Counted from the stretch's first letter, positions 25,982 to 34,170 are shown. The stretch: DNA of 41,343 bases from Deltaproteobacteria bacterium (GCA_029933075.1 JAOZOW010000011.1:1-41343), one strand, 5' to 3'. The notes: a model not told the origin generated them from the sequence alone. Translations and numbers: made by a program.

Positions 25982-26010
25982 TTGACACGATCTTCGAAGG
26001 GTAGTAGAAA
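25982..26010 (+). promoter_or_regulatory. Promoter candidate for the small basic protein gene
   Basis: TTGACA at 25982-25987, a 17-base spacer and TAGAAA at 26005-26010 make a good sigma-70-type promoter ending about 38 bases before the ATG at 26049. Confidence 0.5.
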
Positions 26011-26048
26011 GCAATTTTTCAGTATCTTTACAGAAGGAGTCACATGAT

Positions 26049-26189
26049 ATGGCCTCCAAGAGCAGCAAGACAAAAAGGATTCGACAGAACAAGAAAAAGC
26101 CGAACAAGCGCAACCTCAAAGCGGACATGAAACGTATCCAGCGAAACGCTGAGATTCTCAAAGAACTGGCCTCCGGCAACAATGCTTGA
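26049..26189 (+). CDS. Small, very basic 46-residue protein
   Basis: The frame MASKSSKTKRIRQNKKKPNK... ends LKELASGNNA and has 46 residues, with 14 Lys/Arg in the first 24. AAGGAG at 26034-26039 lies 9 bases before the ATG. The gene has its own promoter candidate upstream and a rho-independent terminator downstream, so it is very likely expressed alone. I do not recognise a named family. The basic first half suggests nucleic-acid or ribosome binding; the second half could form a helix. That role is inference only. Confidence 0.72.
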   Translation: MASKSSKTKRIRQNKKKPNKRNLKADMKRIQRNAEILKELASGNNA

Positions 26190-26231
26190 TAAGGATACAG
26201 GGATGTCCGCCCGCTATTTTGGACAGAGGCA

Positions 26232-26258
26232 AACCCGCCAATCAGGCGGGTTTTTTCT
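26232..26258 (+). terminator. Rho-independent terminator
   Basis: The stem AACCCGCC/GGCGGGTT with loop AATCA is followed by a T-rich tract (TTTTCTTT). It lies 43 bases after the small basic protein stop and separates that gene from the thiolase gene. Confidence 0.88.
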
Positions 26259-26286
26259 TTACTTGCCAGGACAATTCAACTATAGA
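26258..26286 (+). promoter_or_regulatory. Weak promoter candidate for the thiolase gene
   Basis: TTTACT at 26258-26263, a 17-base spacer and TATAGA at 26281-26286; each hexamer matches consensus at four of six positions. It lies just after the terminator and about 90 bases before the thiolase start. Confidence 0.3.
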
Positions 26287-26373
26287 GGGATAGCAGAATG
26301 AGGCTTCATTCAGCCAATGCACTACCCGGCGGCTGATTGAGCCATCTTGGATTTCCAAAAGAAAGGAGCTGCC

Positions 26374-27624
26374 ATGAAAGAAGTTGTTATTGCTTCCGCA
26401 TGCAGGACCGCCATCGGCGCCTTCGGCGGTTCTTTGAAGGACTCCAATGCTGCTGTCATCGGCAGCGTGGTGATGAAAGAGGCCATTTCGCGGGCAGGAA
26501 TCGAGTCAAACATGATAGATGATGTCCGATTCGGTTGCTGCATTGAACCCCCGGATGCCCTGAACGTTGCCAGGGTCAGCGCTCTCATGGCCGGGATACC
26601 CGAATATGTGACTGCTGTTACCATCAATCGCGTCTGCATATCGGGCATGGAAGCCGTGCTCTCCGGTATGGCCATGATCCAGGCCGGCATGGCCGAGATC
26701 ATCCTGGCCGGAGGCGTTGAGCATATGTCGGGGGTCCCCTATGCCGTGCCGGGGGCACGCTGGGGGTGTCGCTTACAGGACTCGGTGTTTGTGGATATTC
26801 TTATCCATGCCCTCCACTGCGGGTCTCACTTGATCCCCCACCCCGAGGAGGGACCGGTAAAAGAGGGCATGCCCCTGGAACTCTTCAAGGGAAAACCCTA
26901 CATCATGGGACATACGGCGGAATTCGTGGCGCAGCTGCACAATATTTCCAGAGAAGAAATGGATGAAATCGCCCTGAGAAGCCACAACAATGTGGAAAGG
27001 GCCACCCGGGAAGGGGACTTCAGGGAAGAGATCGTTCCGGTAGAAATCCCGCGGAAAAAGAAGCCCCCGCTCCTCTTTGACAAGGATGAACACTTCCGCC
27101 CCGGGCTTACCATGGACCAGCTTGCAAAACTCCCCCCCGCCTTTGTACCGGGAACCGGCAAGGTGACCGCGGGCAATTCCTCCGGCATCAACGACGGAGC
27201 CAGCGCCATGGTAATTATGTCTTCCGAAAAGGCCGCTGAGCTTGGAATCCAGCCCATAGCCAAAATAAGGGCGGTGGGACGTGGGGCCTGCCACCCCTCA
27301 GTGATGGGCCTGAGCCCTGTTCCCGCGGTCAAGGATCTCCTGCAAAAAAACCCCCACTTCAAGCTGGAGGACTTCGAACTGATAGAGGTGAACGAGGCCT
27401 TTGCGGCCCAATACCTGGGTGTGGAGAAGGAACTGGGCCTCAACCGGGAGATCACCAATGTCAATGGTTCAGGGATCGGGCTGGGGCACCCGGTCGGTTC
27501 AACAGGGTGTCGTATTATGGTGACGCTGCTCTATGCCATGAAGAAACGGGGCAAGACCCTCGGGCTTGCAACCCTGTGCGGAGGAGGAGGTGTTTCCATG
27601 GCCTGTGTGCTGGAAATGGTTTAG
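26374..27624 (+). CDS. Acetyl-CoA acetyltransferase / acyl-CoA thiolase
   Basis: A 416-residue true thiolase. The nucleophilic Cys88 is in TINRVCISGMEAV, His372 in GIGLGHPVGSTG and the second Cys402 in LATLCGGGGVSMA. It catalyses thiolytic cleavage or Claisen condensation of 3-ketoacyl-CoA. ATG at 26374 has a good AAAGGAG upstream; the nine residues further upstream are probably not translated. It converges with recO (4-base overlap). Unlike the two thiolase-fold proteins at 36650 and 40135 it keeps both cysteines, so it could provide the thiolysis step for the nearby catabolic genes. Chain-length preference is unknown. Confidence 0.9.
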   Translation: MKEVVIASACRTAIGAFGGSLKDSNAAVIGSVVMKEAISRAGIESNMIDDVRFGCCIEPPDALNVARVSALMAGIPEYVTAVTINRVCISGMEAVLSGMAMIQAGMAEIILAGGVEHMSGVPYAVPGARWGCRLQDSVFVDILIHALHCGSHLIPHPEEGPVKEGMPLELFKGKPYIMGHTAEFVAQLHNISREEMDEIALRSHNNVERATREGDFREEIVPVEIPRKKKPPLLFDKDEHFRPGLTMDQLAKLPPAFVPGTGKVTAGNSSGINDGASAMVIMSSEKAAELGIQPIAKIRAVGRGACHPSVMGLSPVPAVKDLLQKNPHFKLEDFELIEVNEAFAAQYLGVEKELGLNREITNVNGSGIGLGHPVGSTGCRIMVTLLYAMKKRGKTLGLATLCGGGGVSMACVLEMV

Positions 27625-28364
27625 GGCAGAAACTTTGCCGTCTTCAGCGGCCTCCCCACACGATACTCCATGTGAAGCCTGATCACAGGCGTAATCTCCC
27701 GGATCGCCTCCTCGGTCAATTCAAGATTTTTGAGTTGGTCCCAGGAGGAAGACTGGATGATCCTCAGCGCGTTTATGGACTCAGGGGCCAGTCCGGGAGA
27801 GTCGACACGTTCCTCTTCGCACTTCAGGCATCCAATGCCCCCCTTGACACGATTGAAGACCGCCCTTCCCTCTCCTGCATAACGCCTTCCGCATTGGCAA
27901 CAACAATCCAAATCAATGCTGTAACCGGCAAGGGCCAATGCCCTTCCTTCAAACAGGATCCGGAGGATATCGCCCCTGAACCCCTCATCCAGGGCATGGA
28001 GGGAGTTTTTCAGGAGTTCGAATATCCTTTTGTCGACCACGCCGGGAGGAAAGAGGACCTCTGTAAGTTCCGCCATATAGCTGGCCAAGGCCAAGGAATG
28101 GTAATCGGAGCGGAGACCTGGAAAGGCGTCAACCAACCGGCAGGAATGGAGAAAAACTAAATCCCCTCTCTTCTTCTGCTCATATTCCATGTCTGATAGG
28201 CAAAACAGTTCCAGACAATTGGGGAATCGCCTGCGGCTCCTCCGGGCCCCTTTTGCAACACCCTTTAACAGCCCCCTGTCCGCGGTAAGGTATGACACCA
28301 TGAGGTCTGATTCCCCAAACTCCCTGATCCTCGTGATGATGGCAGGTGAGATATGGGGCGTCAT
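27621..28364 (-). CDS. recO: DNA repair protein RecO
   Basis: A 247-residue RecO. The N-terminal OB-fold starts SPAIITRIREFGESDLMVSYLT with the GLLKGVAKGARR strand typical of the family. A zinc-binding cluster is visible in CCCQCGRRY and GGIGCLKCEE. RecO anneals single strands and loads RecA with RecR. Its ATG overlaps the tetR stop (ATGA), so it is probably translated from the tetR message. Confidence 0.93.
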   Translation of the reverse strand: MTPHISPAIITRIREFGESDLMVSYLTADRGLLKGVAKGARRSRRRFPNCLELFCLSDMEYEQKKRGDLVFLHSCRLVDAFPGLRSDYHSLALASYMAELTEVLFPPGVVDKRIFELLKNSLHALDEGFRGDILRILFEGRALALAGYSIDLDCCCQCGRRYAGEGRAVFNRVKGGIGCLKCEEERVDSPGLAPESINALRIIQSSSWDQLKNLELTEEAIREITPVIRLHMEYRVGRPLKTAKFLP

Positions 28365-29083
28365 GGCGCCTCGCTGCCCCTTTCCAGCTCATCTGCCAGC
28401 GCACTGAGCGCCGCACATTGAGCCCTCAGTCTCCTGGAGAGATCCTTCCTTGTCTCCATACCCTCTCCCGCATCCTTTCTCTTCATATATCCTGATTCCA
28501 GGAGGGCGATAAAGTGGTCGGCGATCTCCTCCGGGCTGTAATTAGTCTTGCCCGGCTTGTACCACTTATAGATCCAGTTGCACATCCCGAGGATTGCATA
28601 GGCCTGTAATTTGACATCCACCTTTTTAAAAATCCCCATCCTGATTCCTTCCAGGATAATATCCTCAATGATGCGCGTGTATTTTCTCTTCTCATCACGG
28701 ATCTTCCGGAAGTCCTTTTTCGGGAGCTGGCTCTCCTCGCTGAAAAAAACAGAGAACATTGAAAGGTCCTTGATGATTATATTGTTGATATGGTTCCGGA
28801 CAATGCGCCTCAGCTTCTCATCAGGCGACAGATCCATGCCGGAGATTTCATAGGTATCCCTGAAAATATTCTCAAAGGCCTGGGTGTAGATAATGGAAAG
28901 GAGTTCGTCCTTGCTCTTTACATAATGATAAAGAGCGGCCTTGCTGATACCCAGCTCTCTTGACAGGTCATCCAGGGTGGCGGAACTATATCCTTTCTTA
29001 TGAAAAAGCGCTGCGGCAGTATCAATGATTTTTTGCTTTCTTACGCTCCTATCGAGACTCTTGAAGCCGTGCGCACGATCCAT
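28361..29083 (-). CDS. TetR-family transcriptional regulator, probable acyl-CoA metabolism regulator
   Basis: A 240-residue TetR protein. The N-terminal helix-turn-helix reads LDDLSRELGISKAALYHYVKSKDELL (about residues 35-60), preceded by IIDTAAALFHKKGYSSAT. The remaining helical domain would bind a small ligand. ATG at 29083 follows a G-rich site; ATG at 29098 and 29197 are less likely. It is divergent from the acyl-CoA mutase gene, and a possible operator lies between them, so the likely role is control of the mutase genes with an acyl-CoA or related ligand. Confidence 0.85.
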   Translation of the reverse strand: MDRAHGFKSLDRSVRKQKIIDTAAALFHKKGYSSATLDDLSRELGISKAALYHYVKSKDELLSIIYTQAFENIFRDTYEISGMDLSPDEKLRRIVRNHINNIIIKDLSMFSVFFSEESQLPKKDFRKIRDEKRKYTRIIEDIILEGIRMGIFKKVDVKLQAYAILGMCNWIYKWYKPGKTNYSPEEIADHFIALLESGYMKRKDAGEGMETRKDLSRRLRAQCAALSALADELERGSEAP

Positions 29084-29110
29084 ATGAGTGCCCCCCATGC
29101 CTAAAACATC

Positions 29111-29152
29111 TTGACAAAGAAAAGGTTTTTGGGTTATTACCAATCGGTCAGT
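29111..29152 (+). promoter_or_regulatory. Promoter and possible TetR operator before the mutase gene
   Basis: TTGACA at 29111-29116, a 17-base spacer and TTATTA at 29134-29139 point toward the mutase. A loose palindrome, ACCAATCGGTCAGT at 29139-29152, sits just after the -10. Binding there would block initiation. TetR regulators of acyl-CoA genes often use ACCGA...CGGT-type sites. A small GCAGC/GCTGC hairpin lies at 29213-29225 in the leader. Confidence 0.4.
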
Positions 29153-29260
29153 TGTTTTGACTTTCCATTCAGTATCATTCTTTGACTCGAAAGTCAACAG
29201 GCGGGGGTAAGTGCAGCGCCGCTGCCGCTCTAAGGATCAACCTTTTGCGGGGCATTTTAG

Positions 29261-30946
29261 ATGGAACCAAAGGGCTTCTCGACCTCCAGTTCAATGCAAG
29301 GGCTGAGGCAAAAAAGGCAGGAATGGGAAAGGTCATGCCTTTCCAAGGATGAAGAAGAAAAAAATCCCAGGACCCTCTCGGGGTTGAATGTCAAGCTCCT
29401 TTACACCCCGGAGGACACAGCAGGCCTTGACTACCTGAGAGATCTCGGGTTCCCCGGCAAGGAACCATTTGTCCGGGGAGTCTATCCCACCATGTACCGG
29501 GGCAGGAAATGGACCATCCGACAACTGGCCGGCTTCGGCCCTCCGGAAGAGACCAACAAGCGATACAAGTTCCTGCTCGATCAGGGGGCCACAGGGATAA
29601 ACGCCGTATTTGATTACCCTACCCTCAGGGGATACGATTCCACGGATCCCCTGGGCCGGGCAGACGCAGGCCGTGGAGGTGTGGCAATAGACACACTCGA
29701 GGACATGGGGATCCTGTTTGACGGCATACCGATAGAAAGCATCAGCTGTTCCCTTGTGACCTCTCACCCCATCTCCAATATCACCGTACAGTCCATGTTT
29801 TTTGCCAATGCCCAAGGCCGTGGCATTCCTTTGGAAAGATTGACGGGAACAAGCCAGAACGACTTCTTGATGGAAACCGCCGTAACCGTTTCCATCGAGG
29901 TTCTGCCCCCGCAACACTCCTTTAAACTGTGCTGCGATGCCATCGAATACTGCACCAGGCATGTCCCCCGATGGAACCCCGTCAGTTTTGCCGGCTACAA
30001 CTACCGGGAGGCAGGATGCACCGCCATTCAGGAGGTCGCTTTTGTTATAGCGAACGCTCTTGCCTGTACCGAGGAACTCATTCGGAGGGGACTCGATGTG
30101 GACAGCTTTGCCCCCCGGCTGAGCTTTTTCCTCTCCGCACACAACGATTTCTTTGAAGAGATTGCCAAGTATCGGGCCGCAAGAAGGGTCTGGTGCCGAA
30201 TCATGAAAGAACGTTTCGGCCCGAAAGACCCACGGTCTTTAGCCTTCAGGTTCCATGTGCAGACGGCAGGAGGGGCTTTAACCGCACAGCAGCCTTTGAA
30301 TAATATTACACGAGCGGCCTATCACGGGCTTGCCGCCGTCCTTGGTGGAGCACAATCCGTCCATATAGACGGATACGACGAAGCGCTCTGCACACCGACC
30401 GAACTCTCTGCACTCACCGCTCTCAGGACGAACCAGATATTGCAGCTGGAGACCGGTGTCACGCGAACCATAGATCCTTTAGGGGGCTCGTACTTTATAG
30501 AATCCATGACCAATAAGCTTGAGGAAAGAATAGTCTCCCTCCTGGAAGAGATCGATCGGATGGGAGGCATTGTAAAGGCCGTCGAGAACGGCTGGATCCA
30601 CAAAGAGATCGCAGAGGCCGCCTATGCATACCAGAAGGCCGTTGAATCGGGAGAGATACCGATTGTAGGAATCAACTGTTACAGGACAGAGGATGAGGAA
30701 TTGCCCGTAGAGATCTTCAAGGTTCCTGAGACCGTTCAAATACAGGAACAGAAGATCAGAAGAATCAAAAAGGAGCGGAGCGCCTTGGAGGCCCAAAAGG
30801 CCCTGGATGCCGTTTCCCGCTGCTGCGACCGGGGAGAAAATCTGATGGAGGTGATCGTGGAATCGGTCAAGGCCCATGTCACTCTGGGTGAAATATCCCA
30901 TACCATCAGGCAGGCATATGGGACATGGAATATGCCGCTGTTCTGA
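29261..30946 (+). CDS. B12-dependent acyl-CoA mutase, large subunit, unknown substrate
   Basis: A 561-residue catalytic TIM-barrel subunit of the methylmalonyl-CoA mutase family, the size of the split isobutyryl- or 2-hydroxyisobutyryl-CoA mutases. Conserved CoA-channel residues are present: YPTMYRGRKWTIRQ (75-88), RGYDS, GTSQND (196-201) and FAPRLSFF. Substrate residues differ. Leu89 stands where methylmalonyl-CoA mutase has Tyr89. The segment before LPPQHS lacks the carboxylate-binding Arg207. Asn247 in FAGYNYREAG replaces the normally conserved His244. It is therefore unlikely to be a methylmalonyl-CoA mutase. The B12-binding part is the separate gene at 31105. Confidence 0.88.
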   Translation: MEPKGFSTSSSMQGLRQKRQEWERSCLSKDEEEKNPRTLSGLNVKLLYTPEDTAGLDYLRDLGFPGKEPFVRGVYPTMYRGRKWTIRQLAGFGPPEETNKRYKFLLDQGATGINAVFDYPTLRGYDSTDPLGRADAGRGGVAIDTLEDMGILFDGIPIESISCSLVTSHPISNITVQSMFFANAQGRGIPLERLTGTSQNDFLMETAVTVSIEVLPPQHSFKLCCDAIEYCTRHVPRWNPVSFAGYNYREAGCTAIQEVAFVIANALACTEELIRRGLDVDSFAPRLSFFLSAHNDFFEEIAKYRAARRVWCRIMKERFGPKDPRSLAFRFHVQTAGGALTAQQPLNNITRAAYHGLAAVLGGAQSVHIDGYDEALCTPTELSALTALRTNQILQLETGVTRTIDPLGGSYFIESMTNKLEERIVSLLEEIDRMGGIVKAVENGWIHKEIAEAAYAYQKAVESGEIPIVGINCYRTEDEELPVEIFKVPETVQIQEQKIRRIKKERSALEAQKALDAVSRCCDRGENLMEVIVESVKAHVTLGEISHTIRQAYGTWNMPLF

Positions 30947-30955
30947 TGTGTCCAA

Positions 30956-30980
30956 GGCAGGGATGTTTTTCGAAACACCG
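30956..30980 (+). repeat. Intergenic repeat family A, copy 3
   Basis: It contains GGATGTTTTTCGAAACACCG, starting 10 bases after the mutase large-subunit stop and followed by a short CACCG/CGGTG hairpin at 30976-30990. It lies between the two mutase genes, which are 158 bases apart. Confidence 0.55.
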
Positions 30981-31104
30981 CAATCCGGTGCCGACTGCGC
31001 CTCTTTCATGGCTCACCCAGCTTCGTCGCGGTTACGCTCGAGGCGCACGCCGGGTTTGCGGATAAAGACGGCCAAGAGAAATAACAGGGTGGAGGGGAAG
31101 CCCC

Positions 31105-31494
31105 ATGAATAGGAAGCACTTGCGGGTTCTGATAGCACGCCTCGGGATGGACGCCCATTGGAGGGGCAGTATAGTGGTTGCCCGCGCCCTTCGGGATGCA
31201 GGAATGGAAGTCATATATGTCGGCAATCAAATGCCCGAAAATATTGTTGACACTGCCATCCAGGAAGACGTGGATGTCATCGGGTTGAGCACGCTGTCCG
31301 GAAACCACATGATCCTGGCGCCGGAGGTCGTACGAAATTTGAAGATCAAAGGGGCGGAGGATATCATGGTGATCCTCGGGGGCACGGTTCCTCCCGGTGA
31401 CATCCCCAGGCTGAAAGAGTCGGGCATTGCCGAGGTCTTCGGTCCCGGAACGCCCCTGAAAGAGATAATCAGGTTCATATCCGGCTCCAATTGA
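31105..31494 (+). CDS. B12-dependent acyl-CoA mutase, small (cobalamin-binding) subunit
   Basis: A 129-residue cobalamin-binding domain. The cobalt-ligand motif DxHxxG is present as D16-A-H18-W-R-G21, followed by the SxL region (GLSTLSGNHM) and the GG motif (VILGGTVPPGD). It pairs with the large subunit upstream to form a heteromeric radical mutase. A strong ribosome-binding site (GGAGGGGAAG) precedes the ATG. No MeaB/ArgK-type chaperone GTPase gene is seen in the window. Confidence 0.93.
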   Translation: MNRKHLRVLIARLGMDAHWRGSIVVARALRDAGMEVIYVGNQMPENIVDTAIQEDVDVIGLSTLSGNHMILAPEVVRNLKIKGAEDIMVILGGTVPPGDIPRLKESGIAEVFGPGTPLKEIIRFISGSN

Positions 31495-31588
31495 GTGCGA
31501 GCGCCCCCGATTTCTTGTCACCCCCTTCATAGTTTCTCAAATTGTAAAAGCCTATGTTATATGAAACAGAGGGTTCCCTAATTTGATG

Positions 31589-31611
31589 GGAGGGATGTTT
31601 TTTGAAACGCC
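31589..31611 (+). repeat. Intergenic repeat family A, copy 4
   Basis: It contains GGGATGTTTTTTGAAACGCC. It lies in the 31495-32002 gap, which has no gene I can support but holds this copy, a family-B fragment and the iclR promoter region. Confidence 0.5.
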
Positions 31612-31766
31612 CAAATCCCTTGCGCACCGCGCCGTTTTCCCGGATCACTGCTCCGTCGCAATTATGCCCAAGGCCTACAGCACGGGCCGGCATCAAGGGA
31701 GACATAACTTACAGGCTTATATCCTGAGCCCTGCCACAGGGATGGGTATATGCCCCCCTCCTCTCC

Positions 31767-31806
31767 TGCCGATCCCCTAATATTCCGATGAGAAACAAAT
31801 ATCCCT
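31767..31806. repeat. Intergenic repeat family B, partial copy
   Basis: GCCGATCCCCTAATATT and AAATATCCCT correspond to the 7482-7540 part of the long family-B copy, with a similar distance between the two blocks. Confidence 0.45.
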
Positions 31807-31878
31807 CAACCTGCCCACTTTTCGAAGACCTAAGGCGTTAGCTCAAATCTACGAAGTCATTGTTACCCGCAATTCTCC

Positions 31879-31941
31879 TTGACATCTCTGCGTTTTTCGA
31901 TAAAATACCATATAAGATATTTAAGTAACCATATATGGTAT
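31879..31941 (+). promoter_or_regulatory. Promoter and inverted-repeat operator of the iclR gene
   Basis: TTGACA at 31879-31884 and TAAAAT at 31901-31906, 16 bases apart, make a strong promoter toward iclR. Directly after it, ATACCATATA (31905-31914) and TATATGGTAT (31932-31941) form a perfect 10-base inverted repeat, and ACCATATATGGT (31928-31939) is itself a 12-base palindrome. Position over the -10 and start region suggests autorepression. Confidence 0.6.
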
Positions 31942-31959
31942 AAATTGAATCTCCATGCC

Positions 31960-31980
31960 GTCCCGCTCAGCGAGCGGGAC
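31960..31980 (+). other. Perfect leader hairpin before iclR
   Basis: The arms GTCCCGCTC and GAGCGGGAC surround loop AGC in the 5' leader. No T-tract follows. The following bases (GGGGAATGCGCT...CATTTTCAT) also occur at 34504-34545, so the hairpin may belong to a repeat family. Confidence 0.45.
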
Positions 31981-32002
31981 GGGGAATGCGCTAACCATTT
32001 TC

Positions 32003-32779
32003 ATGAACAAGAAGAACCCAGCCCACGCACCAGCGGTCGATCGGGCCCTTGATGTAATAGAGCTTCTGGCGGCCAGTGAAAGGGAACTGTCTCTTTCAGA
32101 GATCCTGGCAATGCTTGATATCCCAAGGCAGTCTTTGATCAGGATTCTCAATACCCTATGCGACAGGGGCATAGTGGATAGAGCACAGCAAAGGGGCTAC
32201 TACCGGCCGGGAATGAAGCTCCTTCATCTGGGGAACTCCATCCAGGACAAAATCAAGCTCCGTTCAGTGGCCCGGCCATACATGCAGGAACTGGCGCAGG
32301 AAACGCACAAAACCATTGAGCTCTCAACCCTCGACCGGGATCAACTTGTCCTGATTGAACAGATTGAGGGGACCGAGGGAGTTCGCCTCTACACACGGAT
32401 CGGGAGCGCATATCCCTATCTTCACGCCGTTGCCGTTGGAAAGATCTATCTTGCCCATATGGACGAGGAGAAAAGACACAAGGTGCTGGAAAAAATAGGC
32501 CTCCCGGCTGTCACTGAGTACACCATAGTAGATATGAAAGAACTGGAAGAAGATCTGTCGAGAGTTCGAGAGAATGGTTACGCATTTGAGGATCAGGAAT
32601 TGAGGAAGGGTGTGCGCAGGGTCGTGGCGCCCATATACGATTACCGAAATGACCTGGCCGGATGCATCGGCATTGCAGCTACAGTGTTCAGCTTTGAATT
32701 GAAGGATAGAGAACGATTTGGCCAAATGGTTAAAGAGACGGCAGCCAGAATTTCTTCGGGCATGGGCAAGAAGAAATGA
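32003..32779 (+). CDS. IclR-family transcriptional regulator
   Basis: About 258 residues. The N-terminal winged helix (ALDVIELLAASERELSLSEI then IPRQSLIRILNTL) is followed by the IclR effector domain with GYYRPGMKLLHLG and YLHAVAVGKIYLA. ATG at 32003 is preferred because the frame upstream (from 31955) runs through the leader hairpin and repeat. Its stop overlaps the start of the CoA-ligase gene (ATGA), so it is probably the first gene of the downstream catabolic operon. The ligand is likely an aromatic or acyl compound of that pathway, by family analogy only. Confidence 0.88.
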   Translation: MNKKNPAHAPAVDRALDVIELLAASERELSLSEILAMLDIPRQSLIRILNTLCDRGIVDRAQQRGYYRPGMKLLHLGNSIQDKIKLRSVARPYMQELAQETHKTIELSTLDRDQLVLIEQIEGTEGVRLYTRIGSAYPYLHAVAVGKIYLAHMDEEKRHKVLEKIGLPAVTEYTIVDMKELEEDLSRVRENGYAFEDQELRKGVRRVVAPIYDYRNDLAGCIGIAATVFSFELKDRERFGQMVKETAARISSGMGKKK

Positions 32780-34170
32780 GACAATTCTTTTACCCTTCGA
32801 GCATCGCTGTGTTTGGTATAGCGGAAAACACAAGAAACCTGGCCAAGAATATCATCTTCAATTGCCAGAACATGGGTTTTGGAGGTGAAATTTATCCGGT
32901 GGGGAGGAAGCCCGGCAGGGTATATGGAAAGGAGATTATAACCGATCCTGGGTCCTTGCCCGATGGAATTGATTTGGCAGTGATCCTGGTTCCAGCTATG
33001 GCTGTTGCGAATACACTGGACATTTGCGGGAAAAAGGGGATTCTTCACGCCATCATATCTACAGGAGGATTTCGGGAATTCAGTGAAAATAATCAGGCGG
33101 AGAAGGATGTCATTCGTGTAGCCAAACATTATGGCATTCGTTTCATTGGTCCCAACTGTATTGGAGTCCTGTGCAGCAACTCCGGACTCTGTACACCATT
33201 TAACCCTCTGCGAACAAAAGGATTCAAGAAAGGATCTGTGAGCCTAATCATCCAGAGCGGCGGGGTGACGACCCAATCTGCCTATTACTTCTCTGAACAA
33301 CACGTGGGCTTTTCGAAAATTATCAGCGTGGGTAACAAGTTAGACCTGAATGAGACCGATTTCCTTGAATACCTCATGGAGGACAAGGAGACCGAGCAGA
33401 TCCACATGTATCTGGAAAGCATTGGAAATGGCAAGAAACTGATAAAGCTGGCCAGGAAATCAAAGAAACCAATCATCATTTTCAAGTCTAACGTGAGCAA
33501 AACAGCATCGGAAATCGCCTATTCCCACACCGCCGCCCTTTCCAGTAACGACCGTATTGTGGACGGGGCCTTTAGGCAGGCAGGGATTGTCCGGGTCATG
33601 GATATCCACGACATGACCGTCGCTGCCAAGGCACTTAACCTCCCTCCACTGAAAGGAAATCAATTGGCTGTCATCTCTCTATCAGGTGGTTATTCTGTAA
33701 TCCTTGGGGATGCGTGTGAAAAATACGGCTTCAAGTGCCCGGTATTACCAAGGGAACTCTTAGATGAGATCGAAGGCTACCGTCGGGGCCACGTGATCCG
33801 GATGTCCAATCCCATGGATTTCGGTGATGTTCACGATATCAAGGCCCTAGTATTTACGCTGGAACAATGCTTGGCATTGGATGACATTGATGGCCTTGTG
33901 TTATCGTTCATGTATGAGCCGGACATGACAAGAATATTTGGCCCTGGAGTTGGCAGTCCCGAACAGATACTGAAATTCACAAAAAAGTTATCTGAGAAAA
34001 GCAAAAAGCCTATTGCTCTCAGTTTTTTCGCTGAGAGGCGATACATTGAGAAATTTAAAAGGCTAAACACATTTCCTGTATTTAATGATCCTGTAGAAAG
34101 CATCCGGGCATTGTGTATGCTACGTGATTACTGGCGAAGAAGAAGTATTTCCGATGTTTCTGAAAGATAA
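32776..34170 (+). CDS. NDP-forming acyl-CoA synthetase, alpha-type (CoA-binding) subunit
   Basis: 464 residues with the Rossmann CoA-binding domain (PSSIAVFGIAENTRNLAKNI, residues 7-26; GPNCIGVLCSNSGL near 125-138) and the succinyl-CoA-ligase-like domain. His251 in IAYSHTAALSSND fits the phospho-histidine site of ADP-forming acyl-CoA synthetases. The ATP-grasp beta part is absent: the protein ends after the third domain, and no beta-subunit gene follows in the window. It would need a partner encoded elsewhere to make acyl-CoA. It is translationally coupled to iclR. Confidence 0.82.
   Translation: MRQFFYPSSIAVFGIAENTRNLAKNIIFNCQNMGFGGEIYPVGRKPGRVYGKEIITDPGSLPDGIDLAVILVPAMAVANTLDICGKKGILHAIISTGGFREFSENNQAEKDVIRVAKHYGIRFIGPNCIGVLCSNSGLCTPFNPLRTKGFKKGSVSLIIQSGGVTTQSAYYFSEQHVGFSKIISVGNKLDLNETDFLEYLMEDKETEQIHMYLESIGNGKKLIKLARKSKKPIIIFKSNVSKTASEIAYSHTAALSSNDRIVDGAFRQAGIVRVMDIHDMTVAAKALNLPPLKGNQLAVISLSGGYSVILGDACEKYGFKCPVLPRELLDEIEGYRRGHVIRMSNPMDFGDVHDIKALVFTLEQCLALDDIDGLVLSFMYEPDMTRIFGPGVGSPEQILKFTKKLSEKSKKPIALSFFAERRYIEKFKRLNTFPVFNDPVESIRALCMLRDYWRRRSISDVSER

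Noticed and set aside
29261-30946. Annotation as methylmalonyl-CoA mutase
   Set aside because: The substrate-specifying Tyr and Arg positions and the active-site His are not conserved.
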